Notes: generated by a model from the sequence alone, not told the origin. Shown: positions 26,432 to 39,723, counted from the first letter of the stretch. The stretch: 64,000 nucleotides of DNA from Rusavskia elegans (GCA_011316305.1 SAUG01000168.1:1-64000), one strand, 5' to 3'. Made by a program: numbers and translations.

Positions 26432-28738
26432 ATGGAGTTGAACAACGCTTCAGATAATTCAATTGCGGTCGAGCCGGCAGGAGACAAGACAGTCGCTGAT
26501 GGCACGGGTGAGTCTGCCAATGACTGCTAGACAAATAGCTGATGAGTTAGGTGTCATTCAGCTCGACCCGTGGCTCTCGCCTTTCAAAGAATCTCTACGA
26601 AGCAGATACAGCCATGCTCAGAAGTGGATCAAGAAAATCGATGAGACCGAGGGAGGCCTAGACAAATTCAGCAAAGGCTTCGAAAGATTCGGCTTCGTCG
26701 TTCAGGACAATGGAGACATCACCTACCGAGAATGGGCCCCAAACGCGATGCGGGCTTACCTTATCGGCGATTTCAATGGCTGGAACCGAGAGGCGACCCC
26801 CATGGAGAAGGAAGAATACGGACGGTGGTCGGTGACGCTCCCCGCAACCGATGGACAGCCTGCCATACCGCACAAGAGCAAAGTCAAGATCTCTATGGTC
26901 ATCCCGACCTCTGGCGAACGGATAGAACGGATACCGGCCTGGATAACGAGGGTAGAGCAAGACATGGCCGTCTCGCCTGTATATGACGGTGTCTTCTGGA
27001 ATCCTCCAAAAGCCGAGCGCTATGTTCCGAAGCACCCACGGCCACCGAAACCAGAGAGTGCGAGGATTTACGAGGCTCATGTTGGAATCTCCTCACCCGA
27101 ACTACGAGTGTCAACCTACAAAGATTTCACAAGGAACATGATCCCACGAATACACTACCTTGGCTACAATGTCATCCAATTGATGGCAGTCATGGAACAT
27201 GCATACTATGCCAGCTTTGGGTATCAGATCAACAGCTTCTTTGCTGCAAGCAGCCGCTTTGGTCCGCCAGACGATCTGAGAGAATTGATAGATACCGCTC
27301 ACGGGATGGGTATCGTTGTCTTGTTGGACGTGGTGCATAGTCATGCGTCGAAGAATGCTTCCGATGGGCTCAACTACTTCGACGGCACTGATCATCTGTA
27401 TTTCCACGAAGGTGCAAGAGGAAGGCACGAGCTGTGGGACAGTCGGCTTTTCAATTATGGTGATCATGAGGTGTTGAGGTTCTTGTTGTCGAACCTTCGA
27501 TTCTGGATGGATGAGTATAATTTCGATGGTTTTAGGTTCGATGGCGTAACCAGTATGCTATACAGCCATCATGGTATCGGCACGTAAGTACAAGCGTCCT
27601 CAATTCCAGTCCACTCCCTAATAATGTCAGTGGCTTCTCGGGAGGCTACCACGAATACTTTGGCCCCAATGTTGACGAAGACGGCCTTGTATACCTGATG
27701 CTTGCTAACGAGTTGCTCCACCGATTATACCCAAGCTGCATTACCATCGCAGAAGATGTGTCCGGCATGCCTGCTCTATGCTTGTCACTATCGCTTGGCG
27801 GCATCGGCTTCGATTATCGACTGGCAATGGCTATTCCGGACATGTATATCAAGTGGCTGAAAGAGAAGCAGGACGCCGAATGGGATATGGGAGCACTGTG
27901 CTTCACCCTTACCAACCGAAGGCACGGTGAAAAGACGATCGCATATGCCGAAAGCCATGACCAAGCGTTCGCAAAACGACTTCACCTGGTGACAGGACCT
28001 CGCTAATGAGATGTTTTCAGGCTCGTTGGGGATAAATCATTGCTCATGTGGCTCTGCGATAAGGAACTGTACACGCACATGTCGACTTTAACCGAATTGA
28101 CGCCAGTGATCGAACGCGGATTGAGTTTGCATAAGCTGATTCGATTGATCACACATGCGCTTGGTGGCGAAGGCTATCTGAACTTCGAAGGGAACGAATT
28201 CGGTCATCCGGAATGGCTGGACTTCCCCCGAGAGGGAAATGACAACAGCTTCTGGTACGCGAGGAGACAATTCAACTTGCCGGACGACGACCTTCTCCGG
28301 TACAAGTTCCTCAACGAATTTGACCGGAAGATGCAGTGGACGGAAGCCAAATATGGCTGGCTTCATGCGCCGCAAGCGCACCTCAGTCTGAAGAACGAAT
28401 CGGATAAGGTGGTTGTTTTCGAAAGAGCTGGCCTGCTATGGATCTTCAACTTCCATCCGACACAGAGCTTCGCAGATTACCGCGTAGGTGTCGAGCAAAG
28501 CGGTACGTATCAAATTGTCCTTGACACGGATGACACGGCCTTTGGCGGATTTGGCCGCAATGCGAAAGGCACGAGGTTCTTCACAACGGATTTTGCGTGG
28601 AACGGCCGGAAGAACTTCGTGCAGGTGTACGTTCCCGTACGAACAGCCATCGTGAGTCACGTTCAAGATGTTGATAGAAAATACCTCATGGCTGACGTGA
28701 TCAACATCCAGGTTCTCGCCCTCGAATCTACCATCTGA
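26432..28738 (+). CDS. 1,4-alpha-glucan (glycogen) branching enzyme
   Basis: Five exons (26432-26507, 26551-27583, 27631-27966, 28021-28651, 28712-28738) encode 700 aa, the usual eukaryotic length. It introduces alpha-1,6 branches into glycogen in the cytosol. An N-terminal CBM48 region ([20 protein letters not shown]) precedes the GH13 barrel. The catalytic triad is intact: Asp356 in [10 protein letters not shown], Glu411 in IAEDVSGMP and Asp480 in AESHDQALVGDK, the last motif created by splicing exon 3 to exon 4. GFAGYHEYFG-like [11 protein letters not shown] follows exon 3's start. The last intron is 60 nt and in frame without a stop, so retention would still give a full protein; splicing gives the compact family-like end [12 protein letters not shown]. 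Confidence 0.96.
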
Positions 28739-29147
28739 CCCGACATGTAAGCATGCTTACGAGGCAAAAGATGGGCGCCGTGGCAAGAACTGTCAGAGTC
28801 ACAGCTGCAATTGGTTTGTCCGTCACGTAAACTTGTAAATATTGTGGGCAACCCATTGTACACAGTCTTAACCCTCTTTCTGAATCGATATGGAGTGAAA
28901 AGATCTATCATCTCCCCAGAACGTGCGCCATTGGAGATCCAGACTGTACTGCGGGTAGAGTATAATTGGTCAGTATCCACTCTACGATGCGGGACCGCGT
29001 TGTTGCGAGACTTTGTTTACTGAGCGAACGGGAACTGACTGACTACCTTACCTTATGAGTACTGAAGACCTGCGAACATGGCATTTATGGTCGATGCGGA
29101 GACGACTCCGGGATACGCGATAGAGAACGGACCTCTGAGGTCACGTG
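28739..29147. other. Intergenic region up to the repeat block
   Basis: A 409-bp stretch of ordinary composition after the branching enzyme. It carries a TACCTTACCTTA word at about 29044-29055. At 29143-29147 it ends in ACGTG, which recurs at 44214-44218 on the far side of the transposon nest. No gene is supported. Confidence 0.5.
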
Positions 29148-29788
29148 TACTTCCTATTATAGCTAGCGTTACCAATTTAGGCCTAGCGTTTTCTTATTAT
29201 ACGTACTATTTAGCTATTTATAGATTTTCTCTTTTTCTATTTTCTAGAATATATAATATATATTTATTTTTTATATAAATTTTTACTTTTTTATTAAAAT
29301 TTATAGTTATAAATTCGATATCGTATACTAAAGTATTAGTACTATAATTTAAACGCTAGTATTAAATACTATAGTATATAAAATTCTATTATAAAAATCT
29401 ATTATACTACTACTATTTTTTATTATTAAAAAAATTCGCTATATATTATATAAAGCTTAATAATAAAATTTCTAAATTCAGAATCAAGCGATTTAGACGA
29501 TTTTAATTTCTAAAAGTACCGCCAGCAACTGTAAAACAGATGGCGTACTGTTTTAAACTATTTGAACTATTTGGAATTTATATAGAATTCAGTGGATATA
29601 AAAGTACTGGCCGATAGTACCGGTTAACTAATACGTTGACTAAATTCTATTAACCGCGGTTTATTAGCTCTACGGGATTTATTACTAAATTAGATCTAGC
29701 GTTCAGCTATATTTATTTATTTATATATAAGCTTTCTATTTATATAGAAAGATAAAACTATTATTATTATTAAAAATCGATTTATAAT
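29148..29788 (+). repeat. 5' LTR of the host gypsy element (approximate ends)
   Basis: It matches 43515-44213 as a direct repeat, for instance through TACTGGCCGATAGTA, CCGCGGTTTATTAGCTCT and AGATCTAGCGTTCAGC (all in both copies with C/T or G/A changes). The patch 29460-29640 keeps more CpA and TpG than its surroundings. Exact ends are uncertain because RIP may have changed TG...CA to TA...TA. Confidence 0.7.
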
Positions 29789-30376
29789 AATTAGTAGTAA
29801 TAAAAAGTTTATTTGTAGATATTATATAATATATATATAGCGTTTTTTAATATTAATTTCTATTTATAAATACTAATAATACTAGTAACGTTATCCGTAT
29901 TTTCGGAAATATTAATTATTTTAATTAAATATATTTTATTAGTAGTATTTATTAAATTACTATCGTTTTTTACTAATTATATTTTATATATTTAGATATA
30001 ATAGAAATAAATCGGTTTATTAATTAGACTTTAATTAATTACGATAGCGATAGACGAGTTATCTCTATCTTTCGACGATAGTATTATTTTTTTCGGGTAT
30101 TAGCTTGTCGAGTTTATAGATAGAATCGGCTCTAAATAAACTACTATTTGATATTAGAATATACTAAATTTATTAAACTTCGTATATAATAATTATAGCG
30201 ACTTTAAACCTTTTAAAACTAAAGTAAATAACGCTATAGATATTAAAATAAGATTATTTTTCTTACTATCCCGATTATCTAGATAGCCCGATAAATAGTT
30301 AAATAGTAAAACTATAGTATAAACTACTATTAAACGCTTTAGAAAAAATATAATAGAATTCCGAAACGATTTTATA

Positions 30377-30986
30377 TCAGCATTTTTCAAAACCGGTTTA
30401 AAGCCGGTTTTAGCCGTCTTAGCCGTCTTAGCCGGTTCTTAGCCGGTACGGCTAAGAGCGGCTTATAAACGGCTTATTAACCGGTTTCGGATATACCCGA
30501 AACTATATAGCTATATAGCTAAAACGGCTAAAACAGCTAAATAACTAAAATAGCTAAAAAGATTTAAAGATTCGATTTTTAATTTATTTAAATCTTTATT
30601 AGTAGTTAATAGGCCTATATATACCTATATATAATACTAGACTAGCTTCGTCTAAATCGAAAATATTAGGGTTTTTTACTAGAATCTAACTAAATTAGAT
30701 CTAGTATAGTTTATTAAATAGATATTCGACTTCTATTATTCTCGCTTTTAGCGGCGGCTACTAAACTTTATTTTTAAATTAGATTATATAGACTTATTTT
30801 TAGCTTATATATAGATTCTATTTTAGATTATTTATTAAATAGATATTCGTATTATAGATACTATTAGAACTCTAATCTATTAAAAATCTACTTTTTAGAT
30901 TTTTAGATTATTTAGATTTTTAGATTATTTGGATTAAAATAGCTATCAGCCGGTCTAATCTAAAAATCCATTTTAGAATTCGCTGA
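30377..30986 (+). mobile_element. TIR element copy 1 (610 bp)
   Basis: It begins TCAGCATTTTT and ends GAATTCGCTGA, with TA on each side (30375-30376 and 30987-30988). The opposite-strand copy is at 37650-38310. Near one end it carries arrays of TTAGCCG/CGGCTAA words, and near the other a 17-bp tandem repeat present twice (about 30899-30932). There is no coding frame. The terminal inverted repeats share little more than TCAGC, so the family is uncertain. It interrupts the host gypsy leader/gag region. Confidence 0.7.
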
Positions 30987-30989
30987 TAT

Positions 30990-32977
30990 AAAAAAGATTA
31001 CTATTAATATATTCTTTTAATTAATAGATAATTATAAACTCGAAATTTAGATTATAGGAAAAGATTATTTCCGGTAATTTTAGAAAATACCTCCTAATAA
31101 TTCTAGCCGTTAATAAATAGGAAATCTATTTCTATTTCGGTTCTAATCGGTACTAGAAAATATAGTATATTAATTAATATTTAGTTTCGATTTTTTCAAA
31201 TATAAAGATTAGTATTTTATAGTTTAATAGACTTTTTAGCCTTTCTAGAAATATTAGCCTCGTTTTATTTACAGAAGTCTACTAGGAACGCCTTCTATTT
31301 AAAACAACGCGAATTCTTTTTATTCTATATTTATAAATAGACTAGAAAATCGATAAAGAAATTTCTTTCTAATATAGTAGAACTCTGCGCTAGTATATAG
31401 TAATAGACTTTAGAAACCTTATAATAACCAGTCCTAAAAAAGATTTTATTCCGGTCTAAATTTCTAACGTTTAACGCTATTAGCTCTATTTTAATAAACC
31501 TATTAAATAGGAGTTTATAAAAATATATATAGCGAGGATTATCCTATTATAAAAAAAATCTACGCCTAATATACCGAATAGAATCTCGTCTATAAATATT
31601 ATAGTAATAGGTCCGCCGAATTTTATAATAAAAAAGTCGAATACTATAATAAAATTTATAAAGAGTTAAAATATAAAGAAACTAGCTAGAATTTTATTAA
31701 TACTAAACCGAAGATTTTATATTCGTATTAAAAATATAACGCTTTATTTAAGTTACGTAATAAATTATTAAAATATCTTAAAACTATTTACTAAAATATA
31801 GAAAGTAACGAAGCCGAAAAATAAATACTTATTACTAAAAAGTAATTTTCTAGTATAGAAAATACTTCTATACTTTATATAATCGCTTTAAATAATAAAT
31901 AGATTATAGAAACTGGTTTAGCTTTTAAATATTTCTATTATATTGTTTTTCTATTAGCTTTCCGCTCGGATATATCTAATATTAAAGACGTATATACTAA
32001 TTTAGAATATATAATATTAATAGCCGATAGAAAGTTTATTCTAAAAAGTATTAAAATTGAAAAACTATTAAAAAAGATTTTTATTTATAGTATAGACGAA
32101 TAAATCTATCGGACCGATAAGTTTACTATTTTTACTTTTTATCTAAAAGGCGATTTAACTATTATAGAATTTATAAAAAAGATCTATATTATTAAAAATC
32201 TTTAAACTAATCTACTACTAGTTATAGATATTTTAACTCCGAAAGAAATAATTCTAGATTATTAAAAATAGTAAATTATTATTAGTAGTTACGAAAACTT
32301 TAAAATTAACTTTAATTCCTATATATATAAAGAGTTTAACTTTAGATATACTATTAGAATTTTAAGTAATATTAATTTAAAATCTAATAGAATTATACGA
32401 GTTCTAATATAATATCGAAATAATATTTCCGGAAACCGTAATTTTTTTTTTAAATTTAAATTAAAATTAACTCCGAAAATAAACTTTAATTCTAATAGTA
32501 ACGCTTTTATTTATATAGTCGACGCTTTATTTAGCTTTATAAATATCTATAACGCAAGCTATTCGCCGGTAGTTTTATCTAAATAAATTTAGTTTAGAAA
32601 AGTTATCGAAAATCGGTATAAAAGATACTATACTGCTATTTCTAATCTAATTCTATTTATAGCAGAATTAATATAAAGTACTATTAAATATACTATTAAG
32701 AAATTAGTGAAAAAGATAGCTATTAAAGCTATAGTGATACTCGCTGTTACTACGGTTATATAAAATAGAACTATATATCGTCTAAAAGTATCTAATATAA
32801 TTAGTACGCGGTATATTCTAATAAATTAGAATATTTTCTATCCGGTTAATAAAGTAAATTTTAATAAAAATTTAACGAGATTTAGCGCGAATTTAGCTAA
32901 AAATATCGAATTCGTTAAATTAATTTCTTTTACTATATTTATTTGTTCTAAACTGAAATATCGCTTTTCTAATAGTA
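30990..32977 (+). pseudogene. Degraded gag-like region of the host gypsy element
   Basis: This stretch lies between the 5' LTR region and the start of element A in the gag position. Many tyrosine, lysine and isoleucine codons and frequent TAA/TAG stops result from RIP. Gag identity rests mainly on position before reverse transcriptase; I see no intact motif. It continues into the pol relic at 36331. Confidence 0.5.
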
Positions 32978-32982
32978 TTACG

Positions 32983-33392
32983 TATTACGTCCACGATTCT
33001 ATAGAGATTTTCTAGAAAAATTAGTTAGGCAAGCGAACCTAATTATCTATAGCCGCCTATAGCCGCTATAGCCGTCCTTTTTAATAGAACTTTTAGTAGA
33101 CGGCTATCTATCGGCTTTTATAGCTACTTTTACTATATATATTGCTTTTTACTTCTATAAATAGTTTCTTTTATTAATTATTAATATAATTATTAAATAC
33201 GTTTCTACTATTTTCTTTTTAATTACTTCGTAATAAAGATATCTTATAATATTATAACCGTACCTCTATAGCTATATAAAATTAGTTATAATAATTTATA
33301 TTAGAATTCCTTTACTATTTAGTAATTCGGACTATATCTACGACTATAGCTAGGCTCGAGTATAATATCTTCTAATATATAGAAATATTATA
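32983..33392 (+). repeat. 5' LTR of element A
   Basis: A 410-bp sequence repeated directly at 35916-36325 and again as both LTRs of element B. Internal landmarks such as TATAGCCGCCTATAGCCG and TTTAGTAGACGGCTA are recognisable in all four copies with RIP-type changes. Confidence 0.85.
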
Positions 33393-34090
33393 TTTTAATA
33401 ATTTATTATATTAATCTCGTTATTTCGATTTATAGATCGAAGTAATACTATTAAAATAGTAATACTAAATATTTATAAAGAAAATAAAGAATTTTTAAAA
33501 CTATAGATTATTTAGATAAATATCTATTTTATATTATATATAAACTAATTTCCGAATAAAGTAGTTAAAGTTCTATTTATAATATTATATCTAAAAGGAA
33601 CTATTTTTAATTAGATATAATTCCGAATAAAAGATTATTTCGATAACCTAGAAAAATAGAAAGAAAATAAAATATTATAGATCTTTTATATCTTCGGTAA
33701 TTTTATTATAGCTATAAAAAAAGCCTTCGGAAATAATAATAAAAATAGAATAATAAATAGAAAACTAATAGTTTTAAAATAGTAGAAATCGGTAGCTATC
33801 TATACTATTTAATTTAGAATATTAATTTATAAAATAGACTAGAAAGACTTAGCTTTAAAAGTCTACTTCTATAAAGGATTCTAGATAAAAGTTAAAAAAG
33901 CTATAGTAATAATCGAAAAACTAAATTTATTAATAGATTTTATTAAATTTATAATAGGAATTAATACTAGATAGTACGAAATATATTTAGATAAATAGAT
34001 ATTTAGTAAAATAGGACCCGCTAAAAAAAGTCTAGAAGAAATCCGATAGAATTTAATACTATTAAAACTAAAAGATTACGAATTAAAGCT

Positions 34091-34132
34091 TATTATTTAT
34101 ATAGAAAAACGGGATACTTTAAAAAGAATTAC
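34091..34132 (+). pseudogene. RIP-destroyed CCHC zinc knuckle, element A
   Basis: The frame reads Tyr-x2-Tyr-x4-Tyr-x4-Tyr, exactly the spacing of a retroviral-type CX2CX4HX4C knuckle with every Cys and His codon turned into Tyr (TGY or CAY to TAY). RIP makes precisely these changes. The same pattern occurs in copy B at 39681-39723. Confidence 0.65.
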
Positions 34133-35915
34133 CTAATTAAAAAAATAACTAAAATAACTAAATATTTTTTTAAAATAATAGAAAATTTATTTAATAAATA
34201 TATAGCGAAAAGCTGGTTAGTCTATTATAATAATATCTATTTTATTTATTTATTAGATAAAAAGAGGATAGAATAATACTTTAAAAAACTAAAAAAAATA
34301 TAGAAAATAAAGCCGATAATCGATTTTAAATTATATAAAACCGAAGAACTCTTTATAATAGCGTTTAAAATTAAAATCGGAAGTTAATAAATAATAGTTT
34401 TTATAAATAGAAAGAAAGATAATAAAGTTATAAAGAAATTCTATAATAAAATTAAAAGATATTTCTATAAATAGATAATAAATAATAATAGAATTTTTAA
34501 TATCGAAGTTAAAATAAAGTATAGATTAATTAGAATAATAAATTTTACTATAATCGAAAGTTAGAAAAATTATATTATTTTAGAAAATAAATAAAAAGAA
34601 TTAATTTTAGAAAAACTAATAGAAAAAAGTACTATTAGTAGAAAAATAGAACTATAAATAATATATTTTCTAGTCTATAAAAATCTTTTATATAAAGAAA
34701 TAGATATCGTTTTAATAATAAATTATAAAAGATTAAAGATTTAGATAAAAAATTTAAAGAAAACAGAAAAATTTAGAAAACGAAAATTTAGAAAAAATAC
34801 TATTACTTTTTTTAATAATTTATAGAAAAGTATAATAAAAATAAAAAAATAATCTAATAGTTTTAGATAAACTATATTAAAAAAATATACTAAAATATAG
34901 TTAAAGCTATAAATAAAATCGAAAACTATAAACTAAATTAAATAGATTAGAATAAAGGAATACCGGATCTAGTATTTAGTATTTAATTTAGAAATAAAGA
35001 TTTTAATTAGTATCCGTTTTTATTATTATAGAATAAAATAGTTATTAAAAAATAAGATTTAGTAAAACTATTAAAAAAACCGAAAATAATTTATAATATA
35101 AATATATAATTCGGAATATATAAAAATAGTAATAAAAAAACCTTTTATTAGATTTTCTTTAAAATTCTATATTTTCTATAGATTAAAAGAAGTTAAAATC
35201 TTTTAAAATTTAATTTAAATTATCCGAATTAAACCTAGGTATTAATTTAATAGATATCTTTTACGCAGCTAGTATAAAACTAATAGAGAAATAAAATATA
35301 ACCGGATCGTTAAATTTATTAAACCGGGGAAATACGCGTTATTTTTAAATAATAAAATTACTTTTATATTTATCTAGAGCGCGATAATAGATAATAAAAT
35401 ATTTTTATTTACTAAAAAATTAGCGGAAATCTAATTTCTAGACTAAATATTTATTACGAATCTCCTTTTCGGAATTAAAAAAGGACTCGATATAATAATA
35501 AACCTCGGAATATTTATTAAAAATACCCGCGATATTAGAACGGAATTTATTTTTTTTATTTTTAAAACGTTTTTCTATAAAAGTTAATAGAAATAAAGAA
35601 ATAAAAGAAATAATATATAGATAGTATTAGATATTAGAAGATTATACGATTTCTAAATCTAAGTATATTTATTATAAATATCGCTACTAATCTCTATTTT
35701 ATACTTTTTTAAAGGATTATAGATATATAGAAAATAAAGAAAAGGTATTATAATTTCTTTTAACTAAATATAACGAAAAGATTTTAGTCGATTTCCTTTT
35801 TAAAAATATATAATAGAGATATTAATAAAGAAAAGAAAGAAAAAAAAGAAGAAAATTCTTTTTATATTCTATAGATAGTTTTTACGCTAGATAAAAAGCG
35901 ATATAGAAAGAGCTA

Positions 35916-36325
35916 TATTATATCTACGACTCTATAGAAATTCTCTAGAAATATTAGTTAGATAAACGAACCTAATTATCTATAGCCGTCTATAGCTACT
36001 ATAGCCGCCTTTTCTAATAGAACTTTTAGTAGATAGCTATCTATCGGCTTTTATAGCTATTTTTATTATTTATATTACTTATTATTTTTATAGATTATTT
36101 CTTTTATTAGTTATTAAAATAATTATTAAATATATTTCTACTATTCTCTTTTTAATTACTTCGTAATAAAAATACTTTATAATATCGTAACCGTATCTCT
36201 ATAGCTATATAAAATTAGTTACGATAATCTACGCTAGAATCTCTTTACTATTTAATAGCTCGGACTATATCTACAGCTATAACTAGATTCGAATATAACG
36301 TCTTCTGATATACAAGGACGTTATA
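35916..36325 (+). repeat. 3' LTR of element A
   Basis: Direct repeat of 32983-33392. It ends in ACGTTATA immediately before the TTACG target duplication at 36326-36330. Confidence 0.85.
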
Positions 36326-37649
36326 TTACGATTTACGGTAAAATATTAGTAATATAATAACTAGCCGCCGTTACCGAAAAATATAAAAATATATTTACTA
36401 ATTAGAAAACTATAGTAGATATTTTTAAAAAAGAATAGATATTAATATTTTTAAAAGAAGGAACGAAGTCTATATCTTTAAAGATTTATAATCTAAATTA
36501 TACGAATTATATTAAATTTAATAAAACCTTTTATAAATTCTATAAATAAAATAAAATAGAGTATTTCGAATAGCTAACGCCTTTTATATATTCTATTTCG
36601 TAGTATAGAGAACTTTTCTAGAAAGTACGAAAAAGAGATAAATAATAGTTAATATTTAAAACTTTAATACTATTACGGAATCGGATAGCTATTTTCTTCT
36701 ATTATAAATAAATATTATCGCTTTAGTATTGGAATATCTCTATATTTCGGTCGTTAATAATATAGAATAATTTTATTAGTTTAGAATCTAATATCGTAAT
36801 TATTATAAATTTACTATAGTTTTTTATCGCGGATAAAGATAAACTTCGGTAGCGTTTATAGAATATAAAGGTTTACTACTATATATATAGTACTAGACCG
36901 ATAAACTACTTCGCCCGTTTAAAGATTTTGCTAAAATCTATATAGACGATATTATTATCTTTTTATATAGTTTAAAAGAATATTTAGAATATTTAGATTA
37001 AGTTTTCGCTCTATTCCGAGAAAAATAAATTAGTTTCGCGTCTTCTAAATTATTTATAGAGTATCTTTTAGTTCGTTTATTTAGATAATACGTTAATATA
37101 CTAGGAATAACTATCTTAGAAAATAAAATTAAAGTTATCTCGGAAAAAGCTTTTTCTAAATATTTATAAAATCTGGATATCTATTTCGGAATAACTAGCT
37201 AGCTATATTATATAATTTTAAAATATATATAGCTCGCCGGACCTCTATAGAAAAGAAAAACTCTATTTATAAAAAGATTCGGACGAGATTTTAAAAGATT
37301 TAAATATAAATTTTAATTAACGAAATTAAAATATAATTCTATTCTAGAAAAAAAGAAATTATTTCGGGTACTATAAATAGCGTTCGAACTACTAACTTTC
37401 CTCTATTATTTTAATTCTACGAGAAAGCTCTATATCGACCTGGATATATTAAAGGAATTCGGCTTTATAATAATTATCTACTATATTAAAAGAAATTTTA
37501 ATAAAGATTTTCTATTTACTAAAATATAGCTAATAATATTTCTAAATAAATATTTTAATAACGCCGAATAGAATTATTAGCCTACCGAATTAAAAGTCGC
37601 TAGAATTATCTAAATAGTAAGAAAAGTTCGTTATTTTATTAATTTTTTA

Positions 37650-38310
37650 TTAGCGAATCCTAAAATGGATTTTTAGATTAGACCGGCTGATAGCTATCTT
37701 AATCTAAATAATCTAAAAATCTAAATAATCTAAAAATCTAAATAATCTAAAAATCTAAATAATCTAAAAATCTAAATAATCTAAAAATCTAAAAAATAGA
37801 TTTTTAATAGATTAGAATTCTAATAGTATCTATAGTACGAATATTTACTTAGTAAATAGCCTAAAATAGAATCTATATATAAGCTAAAAATAAGCCTATA
37901 TAATCTAACTCGAAAATAAGATTTAGTAGTTACTACTAAAAGCGAAAATAATAGAAATCGAATATTTATTTAATAAACTACGCTAGACCTAATCTAGTTA
38001 GATTCTAGTATAAAAACCTTATATTTTCGATCTAAATAAAGTAAGTCTAGCGTTATATATAGATATATATAGGTCTACTAACTACTAATAAAAACCTAAA
38101 CGAGTTTAAAATCGAATTTCTAAATCTTTTTAGCTATTTTAACCGTTTAGCTATTTTAGCCGTTTTAGCCGTATAGCTACGTAGTTTCGAATATACCTAA
38201 AACCGGCTAATAAGCCGCTTATAAGCCGCTTTTAGCCGTACTGGCTAAGAATCGGCTAAGACGGCTAAAATAACTAAAACCGGCTTTAAACCGGTTTTAG
38301 AAAATGCTGA
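37650..38310 (-). mobile_element. TIR element copy 2 (661 bp), inverted
   Basis: This is the reverse complement of 30377-30986. It starts TTAGCGAAT (RIP form of TCAGCGAAT) and ends AAAATGCTGA with TA on both sides (37648-37649 and 38311-38312). It is 51 bp longer than copy 1, which equals three extra copies of the 17-bp tandem unit. It splits the RNase H relic of the host gypsy. Confidence 0.7.
37704..37788. repeat. 17-bp tandem repeat, five units
   Basis: The unit CTAAATAATCTAAAAAT is repeated five times without change inside TIR element copy 2. Copy 1 carries about two units in the same place (about 30899-30932, complementary orientation). It is a minisatellite that differs between the copies. 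Confidence 0.85.
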
Positions 38311-38572
38311 TATTTTTTAAAGCTACTAGTAATTATATATACTAATTATTCGGCAGTAATTTCGATTTTAAAATAGATTTTATTTAAATTAATAAATACT
38401 AATAAATTGAATCTAAGATTTATTTATATATTATAGTATTTTTCGGCTCTTAATATTAAATTATATTATAAAATAGGTAAAACTAATATTATTTCTAATA
38501 TTTTATAATAATTCGAAACGAAGATTTTCTATATATAGATTAAAAATAAAAAAGGTATCCTAGATATATTAT

Positions 38573-38982
38573 TGTTACGTCCGCGACTCTATAGAGGTTC
38601 TATAGAGAAATTGGTTAGATAAACGAATTTAATTATCTATAGCCGCCTATAGCCGATATAGCCGTCCTTTTAAATAGGATTTTTAGTAGACGGCTACTCG
38701 TCGGCCTTTATAGCTACTTTTACTATATATATCGCTTATTATTTTTATAGATAGTTTCTTTTATTAGTCGTTAATATAATTATTAAATATATCTCTACTA
38801 TTCTCTTTTTAATTATTTTATAACGAAAATACTTTATAATATCGTAACCGTATCTCTATAGCTATATAGAATTAGTTATAATAACCTATACTAGGATTCC
38901 TTTACTATTTAGTAATTCGGACTATATCTACAGCTATAGCTAGACTCGAATATAACGCTTTTTAATATATAGAAATATTATA
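38573..38982 (+). repeat. 5' LTR of element B
   Basis: A 410-bp LTR starting TGTTACGTCCGCGAC, directly repeated at 41507-41917. It preserves the terminal TG and nearby CG sites that RIP altered in the other copies. Confidence 0.85.
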
Positions 38983-39680
38983 TTTTAACGATTTACTATA
39001 TTAGTCTCGTTATCCCGATCTATAGATCGAAGCGATACTATTAAAGTAGCTATACTAAATATCTATAAAAGAAATAAAGGATTTTTAAAGCTATAGATTA
39101 TTTAAATAAATATCTATTTCGTATTATATATAAACTAGTTTCTAAATAAAGTAGTTAAAGTTCTATTTATAATATTATATCTAGAAAGAGCTACTTTTAA
39201 TTAGAAATAGCTTTATATAGAAGATTACCTCGATAACCCGGAAAGATAGAAAGAAAATAAAATATTATAGATTTTCTATACCTTTAGTAATCTTATTATA
39301 GCTATAAAAGAAACCTTTAGAAATAAAAATAAAGATAGAGTAATAGATAAAAAATTAATAGTTTTAAAATAGTAGAAGTCGGTAGTTACCTACGCTACTT
39401 AATTTAGAATATTAGCTTATAAAATAGATTAGAAAGATTTAGTTCTAAAAGTTTATTTCTATAAAAGATTCTAGATAAAAATTAAAAAAACTATAGTAGC
39501 GATCGAAAAACTAGATTCGTTAATAGATTTTATTAAATTTATAATAAAAATCGATACTAGATAGTATAAAATATATTTAGATAAATAGGCGTTTAATAAA
39601 ATAGGACCTATTAAAAGAAAATCTAAAAGAAATTCGATAGAATTTAATACTACCGAAACTAAAGAATTAAAAACTAAAAT

Positions 39681-39723
39681 TTATTACTTATATAGAAAAA
39701 TAGAATACTTTAAAAGAAATTAT
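39681..39723 (+). pseudogene. RIP-destroyed CCHC zinc knuckle, element B
   Basis: Second copy of the Tyr-x2-Tyr-x4-Tyr-x4-Tyr pattern seen at 34091-34132. All four metal-ligand codons have again become TAY, while several neighbouring codons differ between the copies. Confidence 0.6.

Larger units (their letters stand above)
32983..36325 (+). mobile_element. LTR element copy A (3343 bp), nested
   Basis: Direct LTRs of 410 bp (32983-33392 and 35916-36325) bound about 2.5 kb of internal sequence. The target duplication TTACG is perfect (32978-32982 and 36326-36330). The LTR ends TATTACGTCC...GGACGTTATA are RIP forms of the TGTTACGT...ACGTTACA ends seen in copy B. The internal part is collinear with copy B along its length. 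It contains a destroyed zinc knuckle (34091-34132) but no reverse transcriptase or integrase signature, so the element looks like a gag-only, non-autonomous retrotransposon. It interrupts the host gypsy between gag and pol. Confidence 0.87.
36331..38567 (+). pseudogene. Host gypsy reverse transcriptase and RNase H relic
   Basis: RT landmarks survive: FxK-VYIDDIIIF at about 36935-36965 (the YxDD active site) followed by a stretch resembling HLE-HL-QVFALFREK. RNase H follows with KLYIDLD-like residues near 37420-37450 and a PTELKVARII match to the PTE-LEV segment near 37580. The frame is interrupted by TIR element copy 2 (37650-38310), after which a YTNYSAVI segment (RIP form of TDHSA) continues it. 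Element B then interrupts it at 38573. Multiple stops are present throughout. Confidence 0.8.

Noticed and set aside
30193..30390. Hydrophobic 65-codon frame on the minus strand in the AT-rich block
   Set aside because: Chance frame in RIP-mutated DNA of extreme AT content; it runs antisense to the gypsy host and into a TIR element.
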